Origin: CAIUVD01 sp044338255
Lineage (GTDB): Bacteria > Planctomycetota > UBA11346
Direction: 5' to 3'
Assembly: GCA_044338255.1 (NCBI GenBank)
Contig: JBIILZ010000097.1
Span: 1-15,262 of the forward strand
DNA: 15,262 nucleotides
The notes below the pieces were generated by a model that worked only from the letters and a program-made list of their open reading frames with translations, was not told the DNA's origin and searched no databases. Both the position numbers and the translations under genes were made by a program. Shown here in pieces: positions 1 to 7,387 of the stretch (its first letter is position 1; each line of letters starts with the position of its first letter).

Positions 1-35
1 CTGGTCGCTGGTCGCTGGTCGCTGGTCGCTGGTCG
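1..35. repeat. Tandem 7-bp repeat array (CTGGTCG), left copy
   Basis: Five exact head-to-tail copies of CTGGTCG start at the first base of the window, so the array probably continues to the left. Read on the other strand the unit is CGACCAG, the same heptamer that makes up the array at 664-803 in the opposite orientation. After the fifth copy the sequence runs into a palindrome and the orientation flips. No coding function is visible. Confidence 0.9.
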
Positions 36-56
36 CTGGCCTAGGCCAGCGACCAG
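29..56. repeat. 28-bp perfect palindrome at the array flip point
   Basis: Bases 29-56 form a perfect palindrome centred on CCTAGG (between 42 and 43). It arises because the CTGGTCG array on the left meets inverted copies (GCCAGC, GACCAGT) on the right. It could extrude as a cruciform or form a hairpin in RNA. The first mismatch outward is 28/57. Confidence 0.9.
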
Positions 57-64
57 TGACTCGA

Positions 65-117
65 CACGGGCAGGATGCCCGTGCTATGCGATGTAGCATG
101 AGCCTCCTGCCCATGTG
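65..117. repeat. Compound hairpin region with GGGCAGGATGCCCGTG unit
   Basis: An 8-bp stem (65-72 with 76-83, loop GGA) is followed by a second stem, TGCTA/TAGCA (82-86 with 94-98). An alternative fold pairs GGGCAGGA (68-75) with TCCTGCCC (105-112), extended by CAC (65-67) with GTG (115-117). The region lies just downstream of the four-helix-bundle gene on its transcribed strand, so it may help end that transcript, but no T-run follows. The unit resembles dispersed intergenic hairpins I associate with PVC-type genomes; this is from memory. Confidence 0.55.
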
Positions 118-142
118 CGGGTGATGAGCCGCTCGCTCCCGA

Positions 143-484
143 TCACCCGCTGCGCCGTAGGGCCGTGATCAGTGCGGAGATTTTACGACCCAAGATGTGA
201 TTGCGGGTGAACAGATGCGTCTGGTCGCAACCGATGATGGCCGAGAGCATTTCGATCTGTGCCGACAGCTCGTCGTTGGATGCGCGAGCGATACGCAGAA
301 ACCGGATGAATTCGGCATCGCTACCGCGACCGGCGCCTTCGACGAGGTTGCTGACGACGGATATGGCTGAACGACGAAGTTGATTGGCGAGGTCGCCGAA
401 CCGTACTCCATCGCTGACCACCGCGATGTCGCGCAGTTGCTGTTGGCCGAGATGATACACCTGCAGTCTGTGAAAATTCGCCAT
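143..484 (-). CDS. Four-helix-bundle protein (S23 / 23S rRNA intervening-sequence protein family)
   Basis: A 113-aa protein with the family hallmark block near residues 30-80: LANQLRRSAISVVSNLVEG followed by GRGSDAEFIRFLRIARASNDELSAQ. The length is normal for the family (about 110-125 aa). Members form pentameric four-helix bundles. Relatives sit in 23S rRNA intervening sequences or, as Avd, in diversity-generating retroelements, but the role of stand-alone copies is unknown. The start at 484 has AAGGA about 8 nt upstream. A longer reading frame to 625 exists, but its extra 47 residues lie in an inverted repeat and look non-coding. No reverse transcriptase or variable-repeat target is nearby, so I do not call it Avd. 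The gene lies between inverted heptamer arrays, and its RBS lies in one arm of the 492-607 inverted repeat. Confidence 0.85.
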   Translation of the reverse strand: MANFHRLQVYHLGQQQLRDIAVVSDGVRFGDLANQLRRSAISVVSNLVEGAGRGSDAEFIRFLRIARASNDELSAQIEMLSAIIGCDQTHLFTRNHILGRKISALITALRRSG

Positions 485-491
485 GGGAGGT

Positions 492-607
492 TCCTTGTGC
501 AACCTGCCAGATCGAACGCGCGCAGGGGTCAAGGCCGCGCAGCGCCGTGCCAAAGGCACGGGCAGCCTTGACGCCGAGCACGTTCGATATGGTAGGTGGA
601 ACAAGGA
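492..607. repeat. Nested long imperfect inverted repeat upstream of the four-helix-bundle gene
   Basis: The outer arms 492-518 and 581-607 pair at 23 of 27 positions. Inside them GTCAAGGC (528-535) pairs with GCCTTGAC (565-572), and at the core CCGTGCC (545-551) pairs with GGCACGG (555-561) around an AAA loop. The whole forms an interrupted hairpin of about 116 nt. Each outer arm carries an AAGGA Shine-Dalgarno-like motif facing outward; the left one serves the gene starting at 484. It looks like a MITE-like or IVS-like element, or a strong leader structure. Confidence 0.7.
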
Positions 608-663
608 GCCGCACCGATCCACCACACTAACACGCCTGCGAAATTCCCCATTCTACCACGATC

Positions 664-803
664 GACCAGGGGCCAGAGACCAGGGACCAGGGACCAGCGA
701 CCAGCGACCAGCGACCAGCGACCAGTGACCAGTGACCAGTGACCAGCGACCAGAAACCAGAAACCAGAAACCAGAAACCAGAAACCAGCAACCAGAAACC
801 AAT
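664..803. repeat. Tandem 7-bp repeat array (GACCAGN then AACCAGA), right copy
   Basis: Twenty heptamer units in strict 7-nt register start at 664. Units up to 754 are mostly GACCAG plus one variable base (G, C, T or A). Units from 755 on become AACCAGA, and the last (797-803) is degenerate. The core ACCAG is invariant in almost every unit. The array ends 10 nt before the last base of the prmA stop codon. It is in the opposite orientation to the 1-35 array. Reading through in any frame gives low-complexity peptides, so I treat it as non-coding. Confidence 0.93.
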
Positions 804-812
804 CAAAAAAAT

Positions 813-1622
813 CTACCTCTGCAAAACCAACCCAACCCACTCCCCCTGCCACGTCCTCTCCGTCACCCTCCACCCATCCCCATCCGCCGCCGCTTCCACA
901 TCCCGCCGACGATCAGCACGAATGCCCGAACACAGGACCCGACCACTCCGTGCCACCCGCGCCGCCAACGTCTGCGTGGCAAACAATTCGATCAGCAGAT
1001 CGCTGATCAGATTGGCAATGACCACATCGTAGGCCTCCGGGACCTTGCGTAGTAAATTGCTGATCCACACCCGTCCGCTGATCGCATTCGCCGCCAGCGT
1101 GCGACGGGTGTGCTTGACCGCATCCGGATCAAGATCCACCGCCTCTAGCACCTGCGCTCCCAGCTGGCCGGCGAGCACCGTCAGCACGCCGGTGCCGCAG
1201 CCGAGATCGAGCACGCGTTTGCCGCGCACCGGCGAGCGCGTGAGCAGCACCGCCGCACAGCGCGTGGTCGGATGATCGCCTAAACCGAAACCCGCCCCGA
1301 CCGGCAATCGAACAACGTGCTTAGCACCACGCGGCACGGCCACGGTGCGCCCCAGAACCCAGCAACCGGGCGCCAGCCGTTCGCGCCAGCGGTCGAGGGC
1401 ATCGTCGACGGGGGCGTCGTCGCCATCGGCATCAGGCTGGCCGATCAGGGTCACGACCACCGCCCGCTCGCGCGCATCGCGGACCCAACAGATCAGGGCG
1501 CTGTGCTGACGATCCTGCCACGAGCCGTCTTCGACCGCGTGGCGCAGGAAACCGCCGGCCACCAGGCGCGCTTGCGCAAGAAGGGCCGCCGCCGGGGGAC
1601 GCTTATAAGTCAGACGACGCAT
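813..1622 (-). CDS. prmA: Ribosomal protein L11 methyltransferase (PrmA)
   Basis: A 269-aa cytoplasmic class I SAM-dependent methyltransferase expected to trimethylate ribosomal protein L11. The SAM motif VLDLGCGTG is at residues 137-145, followed by the acidic motif DLDPDA (163-168). The PrmA-specific motif GFGLGDHPTT (111-120) matches the usual AFGTGTHPTT, and ANLI (203-206) matches the family's post-II motif. It is slightly shorter than E. coli PrmA (about 293 aa), mostly in the N-terminal L11-recognition domain. The ATG at 1622 has CAGGAA about 9 nt upstream. It is transcribed apart from the helicase upstream, because a terminator lies between them. The stop codon is almost in contact with the heptamer array, and no conventional terminator is seen after it. 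Confidence 0.9.
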   Translation of the reverse strand: MRRLTYKRPPAAALLAQARLVAGGFLRHAVEDGSWQDRQHSALICWVRDARERAVVVTLIGQPDADGDDAPVDDALDRWRERLAPGCWVLGRTVAVPRGAKHVVRLPVGAGFGLGDHPTTRCAAVLLTRSPVRGKRVLDLGCGTGVLTVLAGQLGAQVLEAVDLDPDAVKHTRRTLAANAISGRVWISNLLRKVPEAYDVVIANLISDLLIELFATQTLAARVARSGRVLCSGIRADRRRDVEAAADGDGWRVTERTWQGEWVGLVLQR

Positions 1623-1650
1623 CGGAGAGATTCCTGAACAAGACCGCTGA

Positions 1651-1692
1651 AAACGTCGAGGAGTCCGCGAGACACTCGCGAACTCCCCGACG
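1651..1692 (-). terminator. Intrinsic terminator after the SNF2 helicase gene
   Basis: On the minus strand a long imperfect hairpin (CGTCG, GGAGT and CGCGAG blocks at 1654-1670 pairing with CTCGCG, ACTCC and CGACG at 1674-1692, loop ACA) is followed at once by TTTT (1650-1653 read in reverse). It begins 34 nt after the helicase stop codon and ends 29 nt before prmA starts. Confidence 0.7.
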
Positions 1693-1725
1693 CGTCATGA
1701 ACGCGAACTGATGATCGTGCGCAGA

Positions 1726-4416
1726 CTAATCCGCACCCACCGCCGCCGCCGCCTGGAAGAGCTTCTCGACGTCGCCGGCTTCCAGCGCGCGCGCCAGGCC
1801 TTCGAGGGCGAGATCGCCGACCAATCGCCGCTTCTCGGCCTGCAGGCGCAACACGCGCTCTTCGATCGAGTCGACGGTGACGATGCGGTAGACCATCACC
1901 GGCTTGTCCTGGCCGATGCGATAGGCGCGGTCGGCGGCCTGATCCTCGGCGGCCGGATTCCACCATGGGTCGAGGATGATCACATAGTCGGCGGCGGTAA
2001 GGTTGAGCCCCACGCCACCGGCCTTCAAGCTGATCAGGAACAATGGGTCAGAACCGGTCTGGAAGGCCTTGACCTTCGCCGAGCGGTCGCGGGTACGGCC
2101 GTCGAGGTACTGATAGGTGTACTTGCGTTCCTGGAGCTTGGCTTCGATGCGCGCCAGGAACTTGGTGAACGAGCTGAACACCAGGGCGCGATGGCCCTCG
2201 GCGATCAGTTCGTCGACCAGATCGAGGAACAGGTCGATCTTCGACGAAGGCACGTTTTCGCCGCCGACCAGTTCCGGGTCGCAGGCTGCTTGACGCAGGC
2301 GGGTGATCGCCGCCAGGATCGAGACGCGTGAGCGTTCGAGGCCCTTGCTGCCGAGCAGATCCATGACCCCGACGCGCTCCTTCTCGAGCAGGTCGTTGTA
2401 GAAGATGCGCTGCGATTCCTCCATCTCGGCATGGAGGAGGATTTCCGTCTTCGGCGGCAGTTCGGTGGCGACTTCGCGCTTGAGACGACGCAGCACGAAG
2501 GGCGCGACGCGGTCGCGCAGACGGCCGATCGCCTCGGGGTCGTCCTGCAAGGTCTCCTTGAGCGTCTTGCGCTTGCCGAGGAATCCGGGCATGAGGAAAT
2601 GGAAGATCGGCCACAGATCCTCGGCACAGTTCTGCACCGGCGTACCCGACAGGCACATGCGCCGCTTGGCGACGATCTTCATCGCCGCCCGCGTGGTCTT
2701 GGCCTCGGGGTTGCGGATGACGTGGGCCTCGTCGAGCAGCACGGTGCTGTATTCGATCGAGCCGAGGAGCTTGATGTCGCGCTGAAGAATGTTGTAGCTG
2801 GTCAGCAGCAAACCCTTCTTCGGCAACTTGTCGGCGGTCTTGACGCGATCGAGACCGATGTGCACATGCACCGGCATGCCGGGGGTGAACTTGACGCATT
2901 CGTCGGCCCAGTTGTCGACGACCGACCTGGGCGCGATGACCAGGTGCAGACCGGGATCTTCGGCATGGCGATGGAGCACGAAGGCCAGCGACTGCACCGT
3001 CTTGCCCAGACCCATGTCGTCGGCGAGCACGCCGCCGAGTCCGCGCTTGGAGAGGAAAACCATCCAATCGAAGCCGGAATGCTGGTATTCGCGCAGCGTC
3101 GCATTGAGGCCCTTGGGCAGCTCGACGTGCGGGATGTCGGCGCCGCCCTTGGCCAGGGTGGCGAGGTCCTTGGTGATGTCGTCGAGGCTCATGCGCCCGC
3201 CGGATTCGGCCAGCGACACAGCCATTGCCGCCGCGTGACGCGGGACGCGGACCTTGCCGCCGACTTCCTTCAGCCCGCCGAACTCGGCGAGCGTGCGATA
3301 GCGGTTGAGCCATTCGTCGTTGATGCGCGCGCGCAGGCCGTCTTTGAAGACGATCACGCTCTGACCACGAGCGGCGTTCTTCAGCAGCTCCTTGATCGGC
3401 ACGTGGCGACCGTCGACTTCGGCTTCGATCTCGAGCTCGATGAAGTCCTCGTGGGCGGTGACCTTGGCGGTGGTCTGGATGTCGGTGGGCTTGCGTCCAC
3501 GATGGAGCTTTTCGCGGCCGCGGATCTCCCAACCGAGGAGGTTGGGGATGACCTGGGCCAGGAAGCGATCGGCGGCATCGCCGTCAGCGACGAAGCCGAA
3601 GGCGCCCCGGCGCTGCACCAGCGCCCCGCGCTTGATGAACTCGTTGCAGCGCTGCAATTCCAGATCGCGATCGCGTTCGCACTTGATCACCGTGCCATCT
3701 TTGGCCTCGGCGACGATCATGCCGATGCGTTCGAGCGGATCGACTTCCGGGAGGTCCTCGTGGTATTTGAAGCGGACTTGGCCGCACAGGCGGCTGTCGA
3801 CTTCGTACATCTCGAGGATCGGCTGCGGACGGCCACGCACCTGCTTGGCGCGGTCAGCCTGCGGCGGCACCTGTCCGGCGTGGGCCAACAGCGCGCGCCA
3901 CGGCTCACGCACCAGGAGTTCCTTGGCGACGGTGATCGGACCCGACATCAGCGGATCGAGGTGCTCGGCCGGACCGGTCCATTCGAGGGGGATGATGCGC
4001 CCGCGGAAGACGATATAAGGCCCGGGCATGCACCAGACGTTGGCGACCATGGCGCCGCCGACTTCGAGGTACAGGCGCACGCGCTCGCCTTTGTCTTCCA
4101 TCATCAGGCGCGGACTGCGTGGGCTGCCTTCGATGACGCAGGGGAACTGCTGGCCATCGATGATCATGATCGGTGGCGGATGGGTGCCACGGACCTGGCC
4201 GAGGGCGCGCTGGATGGAATCTACTTCGTAAAGCGGATCGTGCTTGATGCCGGTGGCACCTTCGACCTTGAGCATGCGCGTGCGCTTGCACTCCGCCGAC
4301 AGCGTACGATCGAGGGTGAGGATGATCGGCGTGGCGATGCGCGGACGTATCGGGACCTCGACCAGAGGTACCTCCGGATTCTCGATCATCTTACTATTTG
4401 GAGCATTCTTGGGCAT
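1726..4416 (-). CDS. SNF2/Rad54-family DEAD/DEAH-box helicase-like ATPase
   Basis: An 896-aa protein (numbered from the ATG at 4416). The C-terminal half is a full SNF2 motor: motif I ADDMGLGKT with Lys at 472, motif II DEAH at 562-565, motif III SGTPVQN near 588, helicase-C block LVFSSFTKF near 745, then SLKAGGVGLNLT, DPWWNPAAEDQA and DRAYRIGQ (near 826-836). Such proteins use ATP to translocate on double-stranded DNA and remodel DNA-protein complexes; bacterial members include RapA/HepA, but the substrate here is unknown. The first 430 or so residues show no domain I recognise. An in-frame ATG at 4596 would add 60 Ser-rich residues with no usable RBS, so I prefer 4416, which has GAGAG about 8 nt upstream. 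It is monocistronic, with a gene-free region before it and a terminator after it. The long open frames on the opposite strand are shadows. Confidence 0.93.
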   Translation of the reverse strand: MPKNAPNSKMIENPEVPLVEVPIRPRIATPIILTLDRTLSAECKRTRMLKVEGATGIKHDPLYEVDSIQRALGQVRGTHPPPIMIIDGQQFPCVIEGSPRSPRLMMEDKGERVRLYLEVGGAMVANVWCMPGPYIVFRGRIIPLEWTGPAEHLDPLMSGPITVAKELLVREPWRALLAHAGQVPPQADRAKQVRGRPQPILEMYEVDSRLCGQVRFKYHEDLPEVDPLERIGMIVAEAKDGTVIKCERDRDLELQRCNEFIKRGALVQRRGAFGFVADGDAADRFLAQVIPNLLGWEIRGREKLHRGRKPTDIQTTAKVTAHEDFIELEIEAEVDGRHVPIKELLKNAARGQSVIVFKDGLRARINDEWLNRYRTLAEFGGLKEVGGKVRVPRHAAAMAVSLAESGGRMSLDDITKDLATLAKGGADIPHVELPKGLNATLREYQHSGFDWMVFLSKRGLGGVLADDMGLGKTVQSLAFVLHRHAEDPGLHLVIAPRSVVDNWADECVKFTPGMPVHVHIGLDRVKTADKLPKKGLLLTSYNILQRDIKLLGSIEYSTVLLDEAHVIRNPEAKTTRAAMKIVAKRRMCLSGTPVQNCAEDLWPIFHFLMPGFLGKRKTLKETLQDDPEAIGRLRDRVAPFVLRRLKREVATELPPKTEILLHAEMEESQRIFYNDLLEKERVGVMDLLGSKGLERSRVSILAAITRLRQAACDPELVGGENVPSSKIDLFLDLVDELIAEGHRALVFSSFTKFLARIEAKLQERKYTYQYLDGRTRDRSAKVKAFQTGSDPLFLISLKAGGVGLNLTAADYVIILDPWWNPAAEDQAADRAYRIGQDKPVMVYRIVTVDSIEERVLRLQAEKRRLVGDLALEGLARALEAGDVEKLFQAAAAVGAD

Positions 4417-4819
4417 GTACCGATCTCTCTCTACGCTTCGCAATGGACGATTCTCAAACCAACCGACCCCATCCGGCGTGATCCGGTCGTTTCCGAGGAA
4501 AAGACCGAACGCGAAACCTGAAGAGGAACCTGACTCGAAACCACTGGCACTTTTGGAACGGTTGGAACGGCTCCATGGTACGCGGCGGTCCGGCATCCTA
4601 GCAGGACGGCGCCCACTTCAACAGGAGAATCTCAAGGAAATGCCCACGGAGGAACTTTGAAGGCTAAACGATAATGCCTTGCGTCGGAATTCCGGCTCAG
4701 CCTGGAGTATTAATTATGACTATAATATCCTGGCATTCATACTATTGAGGACCTATAGACTAACCCCAGTTTTCATCACAAGCCTTTTGCATACAAGACT
4801 CAAGGCCGAGAGCTGGAAA
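4417..4819. other. Gene-free intergenic region between the cupin and the helicase
   Basis: About 400 nt without a convincing gene. 4417-4640 is GC-rich and open in several frames but gives no recognisable protein. 4640-4810 is clearly AT-richer than its surroundings and is the probable promoter zone for the helicase. No strong terminator is seen after the cupin stop codon; the only candidate is a weak 5-bp stem, GCCTT/AAGGC. A TATAAT hexamer occurs on the plus strand (4721-4726), but no plus-strand gene follows. Confidence 0.6.
4752..4781 (-). promoter_or_regulatory. Possible sigma-70-type promoter for the helicase gene
   Basis: On the minus strand TTGTGA (4776-4781) and TATAGG (4752-4757) are separated by 18 nt, a weak match to -35/-10 hexamers. 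It lies in the AT-rich part of the intergenic region, which would leave a leader of about 330 nt. This is inference from a loose match. Confidence 0.25.
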
Positions 4820-5164
4820 TCAGACGAAAGCCACCGGGCTGGCCCAGACGACGTACACCACGCAGCCGCGTGGACTCGCGACCGAGTGACGTGAACCGGG
4901 CATATTGACCACCAGGCTACCAGCGAGGTGTTCGCCACGATCGTCGATCTGCGATCCTAGCAGTACCATGATGTGTTCATGACCGGTGTGCTCATGCAGC
5001 GGAACCATCGCTCCTGGGGCATAGCGCAAGAGGGCGGCGGCGGCGCCATCGGGGGTGCTGTGGATATGATGGATCTCGACCCCCTCGCGGAATGGCGACC
5101 AGGCAATCTCATCGGCCCACACGCGGCGCAGCAGATCGGGAAGGACGAGGGATTGCTCAGGCAT
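4820..5164 (-). CDS. Small cupin-domain protein (ChrR-like cupin fold)
   Basis: A 114-aa single-domain cupin. Motif 1 fits G-x5-H-x-H-x3-E-x6-G exactly: G51, H57, H59, E63, G70. Motif 2 retains G90-x2-H93 (PGSRH). H57, H59, E63 and H93 are therefore the likely metal ligands. The family covers metal-dependent enzymes and small-molecule sensors, so the exact role is unknown. It is the last gene of the transport/hydrolase operon and overlaps the preceding hydrolase by 8 nt (ATGCCTGA), with GGAG about 8 nt upstream of the ATG. An upstream TTG at 5179 would swallow that RBS, so I chose 5164. Its position suggests a job with the hydrolases, such as an accessory enzyme or a sensor of the substrate. 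Confidence 0.82.
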   Translation of the reverse strand: MPEQSLVLPDLLRRVWADEIAWSPFREGVEIHHIHSTPDGAAAALLRYAPGAMVPLHEHTGHEHIMVLLGSQIDDRGEHLAGSLVVNMPGSRHSVASPRGCVVYVVWASPVAFV

Positions 5165-5843
5165 GGTCGAGGGCTCCAAGGACGGCGGCGGCGGGAGCCG
5201 TCCAGCCGACGATGCCGCCCTGAGCGCGGATCATGGCCAGGGTCGCGGCTTTGAATTCGGGGAAATAGCTGTCGGTGGCGTCCTCGACCAGCAGGCACTC
5301 GTAACCGCGATCGTTAGCTTCGCGCATGGTCGTCTGCACGCACACTTCCGTGGTCACGCCGGTGAAGAGCAGGTGGCTGATGCCCCGGGCCTGCAGCGCC
5401 GCCTGCAGCTCGGTGGCGTAGAACGCACCTTTGCCGGGCTTGTCGATCACCACCTCGTCGGCCAGCGGAGCCAGTTCGGGAATGATGGCGTTGCCGGGCT
5501 CATCACGAACGAGGATGCGCCCGAGAGGCCCCCGATCGCCGATGTGCATGGGGCCGCCGCCGCGCAGGCGCTTGGCCTCCGGGCAATCTGAGAGATCGGA
5601 CAAATGGCCCTCGCGGGTGTGGACCACCAGCAGCCCCAGCCGACGCCAGGCCGCCAGCAGGCGCTGCGCCACCGGCACCGCCGGGGCGAGCAGGCGCACG
5701 TCGTTGCCGAGGGCCGCGCCGAAGCCGCCGGGCTCGAGGAAGTCGCGCTGGAAATCGATCAGCACCAGGGCGGTGCTGAACGGGGCGAAGGTGAACGGAT
5801 AGGGCTGGGCAGTTGGGATCGTGCAGGTAACGGAAGCGGTCAT
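5157..5843 (-). CDS. Cysteine hydrolase, isochorismatase-like family (biuret hydrolase paralogue)
   Basis: A 228-aa cytoplasmic amidohydrolase. The likely catalytic triad is D30 (VLIDFQRDF), K135 (VIDKPGKGAF) and C168 (TGVTTEVCVQTT). The block TTMREANDRGYECLL after the cysteine is typical of the biuret/ureidoacrylate/carbamoyl-amide branch. It is clearly paralogous to the hydrolase at 7387-8076, sharing HTREGH, RILVR.EPG, IIPELAPL and IDKPGKG, but it lacks that protein's NKRWRSRR stretch, so the substrate may differ. The ATG at 5843 follows the ATPase stop after 2 nt, suggesting translational coupling, and the gene overlaps the downstream cupin. C-N bond hydrolysis on a ureido- or carbamoyl-type compound is the best guess; the exact substrate cannot be read from sequence. 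Confidence 0.85.
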   Translation of the reverse strand: MTASVTCTIPTAQPYPFTFAPFSTALVLIDFQRDFLEPGGFGAALGNDVRLLAPAVPVAQRLLAAWRRLGLLVVHTREGHLSDLSDCPEAKRLRGGGPMHIGDRGPLGRILVRDEPGNAIIPELAPLADEVVIDKPGKGAFYATELQAALQARGISHLLFTGVTTEVCVQTTMREANDRGYECLLVEDATDSYFPEFKAATLAMIRAQGGIVGWTAPAAAVLGALDHA

Positions 5844-5845
5844 GA

Positions 5846-7387
5846 TCAGTGCTGCCCGGCCATGTAGCGCCCGAGCTCGGTCGGCGTGGTCGCCGCCGGC
5901 AGGGCTTCGTGGACGAATTTTCCGATGGACATCACCACCAGGCGATCGGCGAGTTCGAACAACTCATCGAGGTCCTCGCTGACCAAGAGCACGGCCACGC
6001 CACGGTTGCGGGCCTCCATGATCCGCGTACGGATCTCGGCCACCGCCTTGAAGTCGAGGCCGAAGCACGGATTGGCAACAATCAGCACGCGCACCTCCTC
6101 GTTGAGTTCCCGGGCGAGCACGGCGCGCTGCACATTGCCACCCGAGAGGCTGCCGATGGGGGCATCGGCGCCGGGCGTACGGATGCCGAACTTCGCGATC
6201 AGCTCAAGAGCCCGGCGGCGCAGACGGGCGCGCGAGACGAAGCCGCCGCCGATGGTCATCGCTGGGCGGTCGAAGTCGCGCAGGCCGAGGTTCTCGGCGA
6301 CGGTCATCTCGCCAACGCAGGCGTTACGCAGTGGCTCTTCCGGAAGGCAGTGCACGCCATGCCGGCGCATGGCGGCGCGTGTCGGACGATAGGGCTGGCC
6401 GGCGACCTGCACCGTGCCACCGGTGGCGCGGCGCTGGCCCGAGAGCACCTCCACGAGCTGCTTCTGGCCGTTACCGCTGACCCCGGCGACACCGAGGATC
6501 TCGCCGCCGCGGACCGCGAACGAGACGCCCGTCACCACCGGCACGCCGGTATCGTCATCGGCGCGCACGTCGCTGGCCGCCAGGCGGACCTCGCCCACCT
6601 CATGCGCCAGACGCGCCGCCGGCTGGGCGTGGTGCGTCCCGCCCATCATCATTTCCGCCATCTGCGTGGCGGTGAGATCGGCGACCTTGCCGGAGCCCGC
6701 AAAATGACCTTTGCGCAAGACCGTGACCTCATCGGCATAGGCCATCACCTCGCGGAACTTGTGCGAGATCATGAGCACGCTGAGCTGCTTGGCGACCACC
6801 CGCTCGCGGACCAGGGTGAGGACCTCGTCGGCCTCGTCCTGGGTCAGCACCGAGGTCGGTTCATCAAGGACCACCACCGTGCGCTTGAGATAGAGCTGCT
6901 TGAGGATCTCGATCTTCTGCTTCTCACCGGCGGCGAGGGCCGCCACCGGCTTGTCGAGAGGAACCTTGAACGGCATCGTCGCCAGGAATTCGCTGAGCGC
7001 GGCGCGCTCTGCCCGCCAGTCGATGATCGCCGGCAAATGGTCGCGCGAGAGCACCAGGTTCTCGACGACGGTGAGATTGGGGACCAGGGTGAAATGCTGG
7101 TAGACCATGCCGATGCCATAGGCGTGGGCGACCTTGGGATTGGTCATCTCGATTTCGGTCTGGCCGACGATCACCGCCCCTTCATCGGCGCGATGGTAGC
7201 CGAGTAGGCATTTGACGAGGGTGCTCTTGCCGGCGCCGTTCTCACCGAGAAGTGCATGCAACGTGCCGGGGGCGAGCTTCAACGACACGCCGCTGAGGGC
7301 GGTGAAGGCCCCGAAGCGCTTGGTGAGGTTGAAGAGCTCGATCGGCAGCGGCGTGAGCGGCGGCGGAGGCACGGGGGGGATGAGCAT
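5846..7387 (-). CDS. ABC transporter ATP-binding protein, BMP/nucleoside-type (double ATPase)
   Basis: A 513-aa protein with two ABC domains in tandem. The first has Walker A GENGAGKST (K54), signature LAAGEKQKIEI (151-161), Walker B VVVLDEPT (171-178) and H-loop H209. The second has the degenerate P-loop GVSGNGQ (302-308), signature LSGGN (414-418), ANP in place of DEP after the second Walker B strand (438-440) and SEDLDE instead of a His switch. This asymmetry is normal for sugar/nucleoside-type importers of the YufO/NupA group, where only one site is fully canonical. It energises import through the two permeases encoded upstream. The start at 7387 overlaps the preceding hydrolase stop as TGATG; a longer open frame upstream lies inside that hydrolase gene and is rejected. 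Confidence 0.93.
   Translation of the reverse strand: MLIPPVPPPPLTPLPIELFNLTKRFGAFTALSGVSLKLAPGTLHALLGENGAGKSTLVKCLLGYHRADEGAVIVGQTEIEMTNPKVAHAYGIGMVYQHFTLVPNLTVVENLVLSRDHLPAIIDWRAERAALSEFLATMPFKVPLDKPVAALAAGEKQKIEILKQLYLKRTVVVLDEPTSVLTQDEADEVLTLVRERVVAKQLSVLMISHKFREVMAYADEVTVLRKGHFAGSGKVADLTATQMAEMMMGGTHHAQPAARLAHEVGEVRLAASDVRADDDTGVPVVTGVSFAVRGGEILGVAGVSGNGQKQLVEVLSGQRRATGGTVQVAGQPYRPTRAAMRRHGVHCLPEEPLRNACVGEMTVAENLGLRDFDRPAMTIGGGFVSRARLRRRALELIAKFGIRTPGADAPIGSLSGGNVQRAVLARELNEEVRVLIVANPCFGLDFKAVAEIRTRIMEARNRGVAVLLVSEDLDELFELADRLVVMSIGKFVHEALPAATTPTELGRYMAGQH

Noticed and set aside
1..803. CRISPR array or diversity-generating retroelement
   Set aside because: The repeats are 7 bp with no spacers, and there is no Cas gene, reverse transcriptase or template/variable repeat pair.
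529..873. Minus-strand frame giving a GFWFLVSG/GRWSLVAG repeat protein
   Set aside because: It is the 7-bp repeat array translated in three rotating frames; low-complexity and overlapping the prmA end.
2431..4521. Long plus-strand open frame (about 696 codons) opposite the SNF2 helicase
   Set aside because: It mirrors the helicase codons, is rich in Asp, Gly, Leu and His as expected of an antisense shadow in GC-rich DNA, and has no recognisable domain.
4721..4726. Perfect TATAAT on the plus strand
   Set aside because: No matching -35 hexamer and no plus-strand gene downstream for almost 9 kb.
5849..7207. Plus-strand open frame of about 452 codons opposite the ABC ATPase
   Set aside because: The ATPase on the minus strand has all its motifs; the plus-strand product is a His/Asp/Ala-rich shadow.
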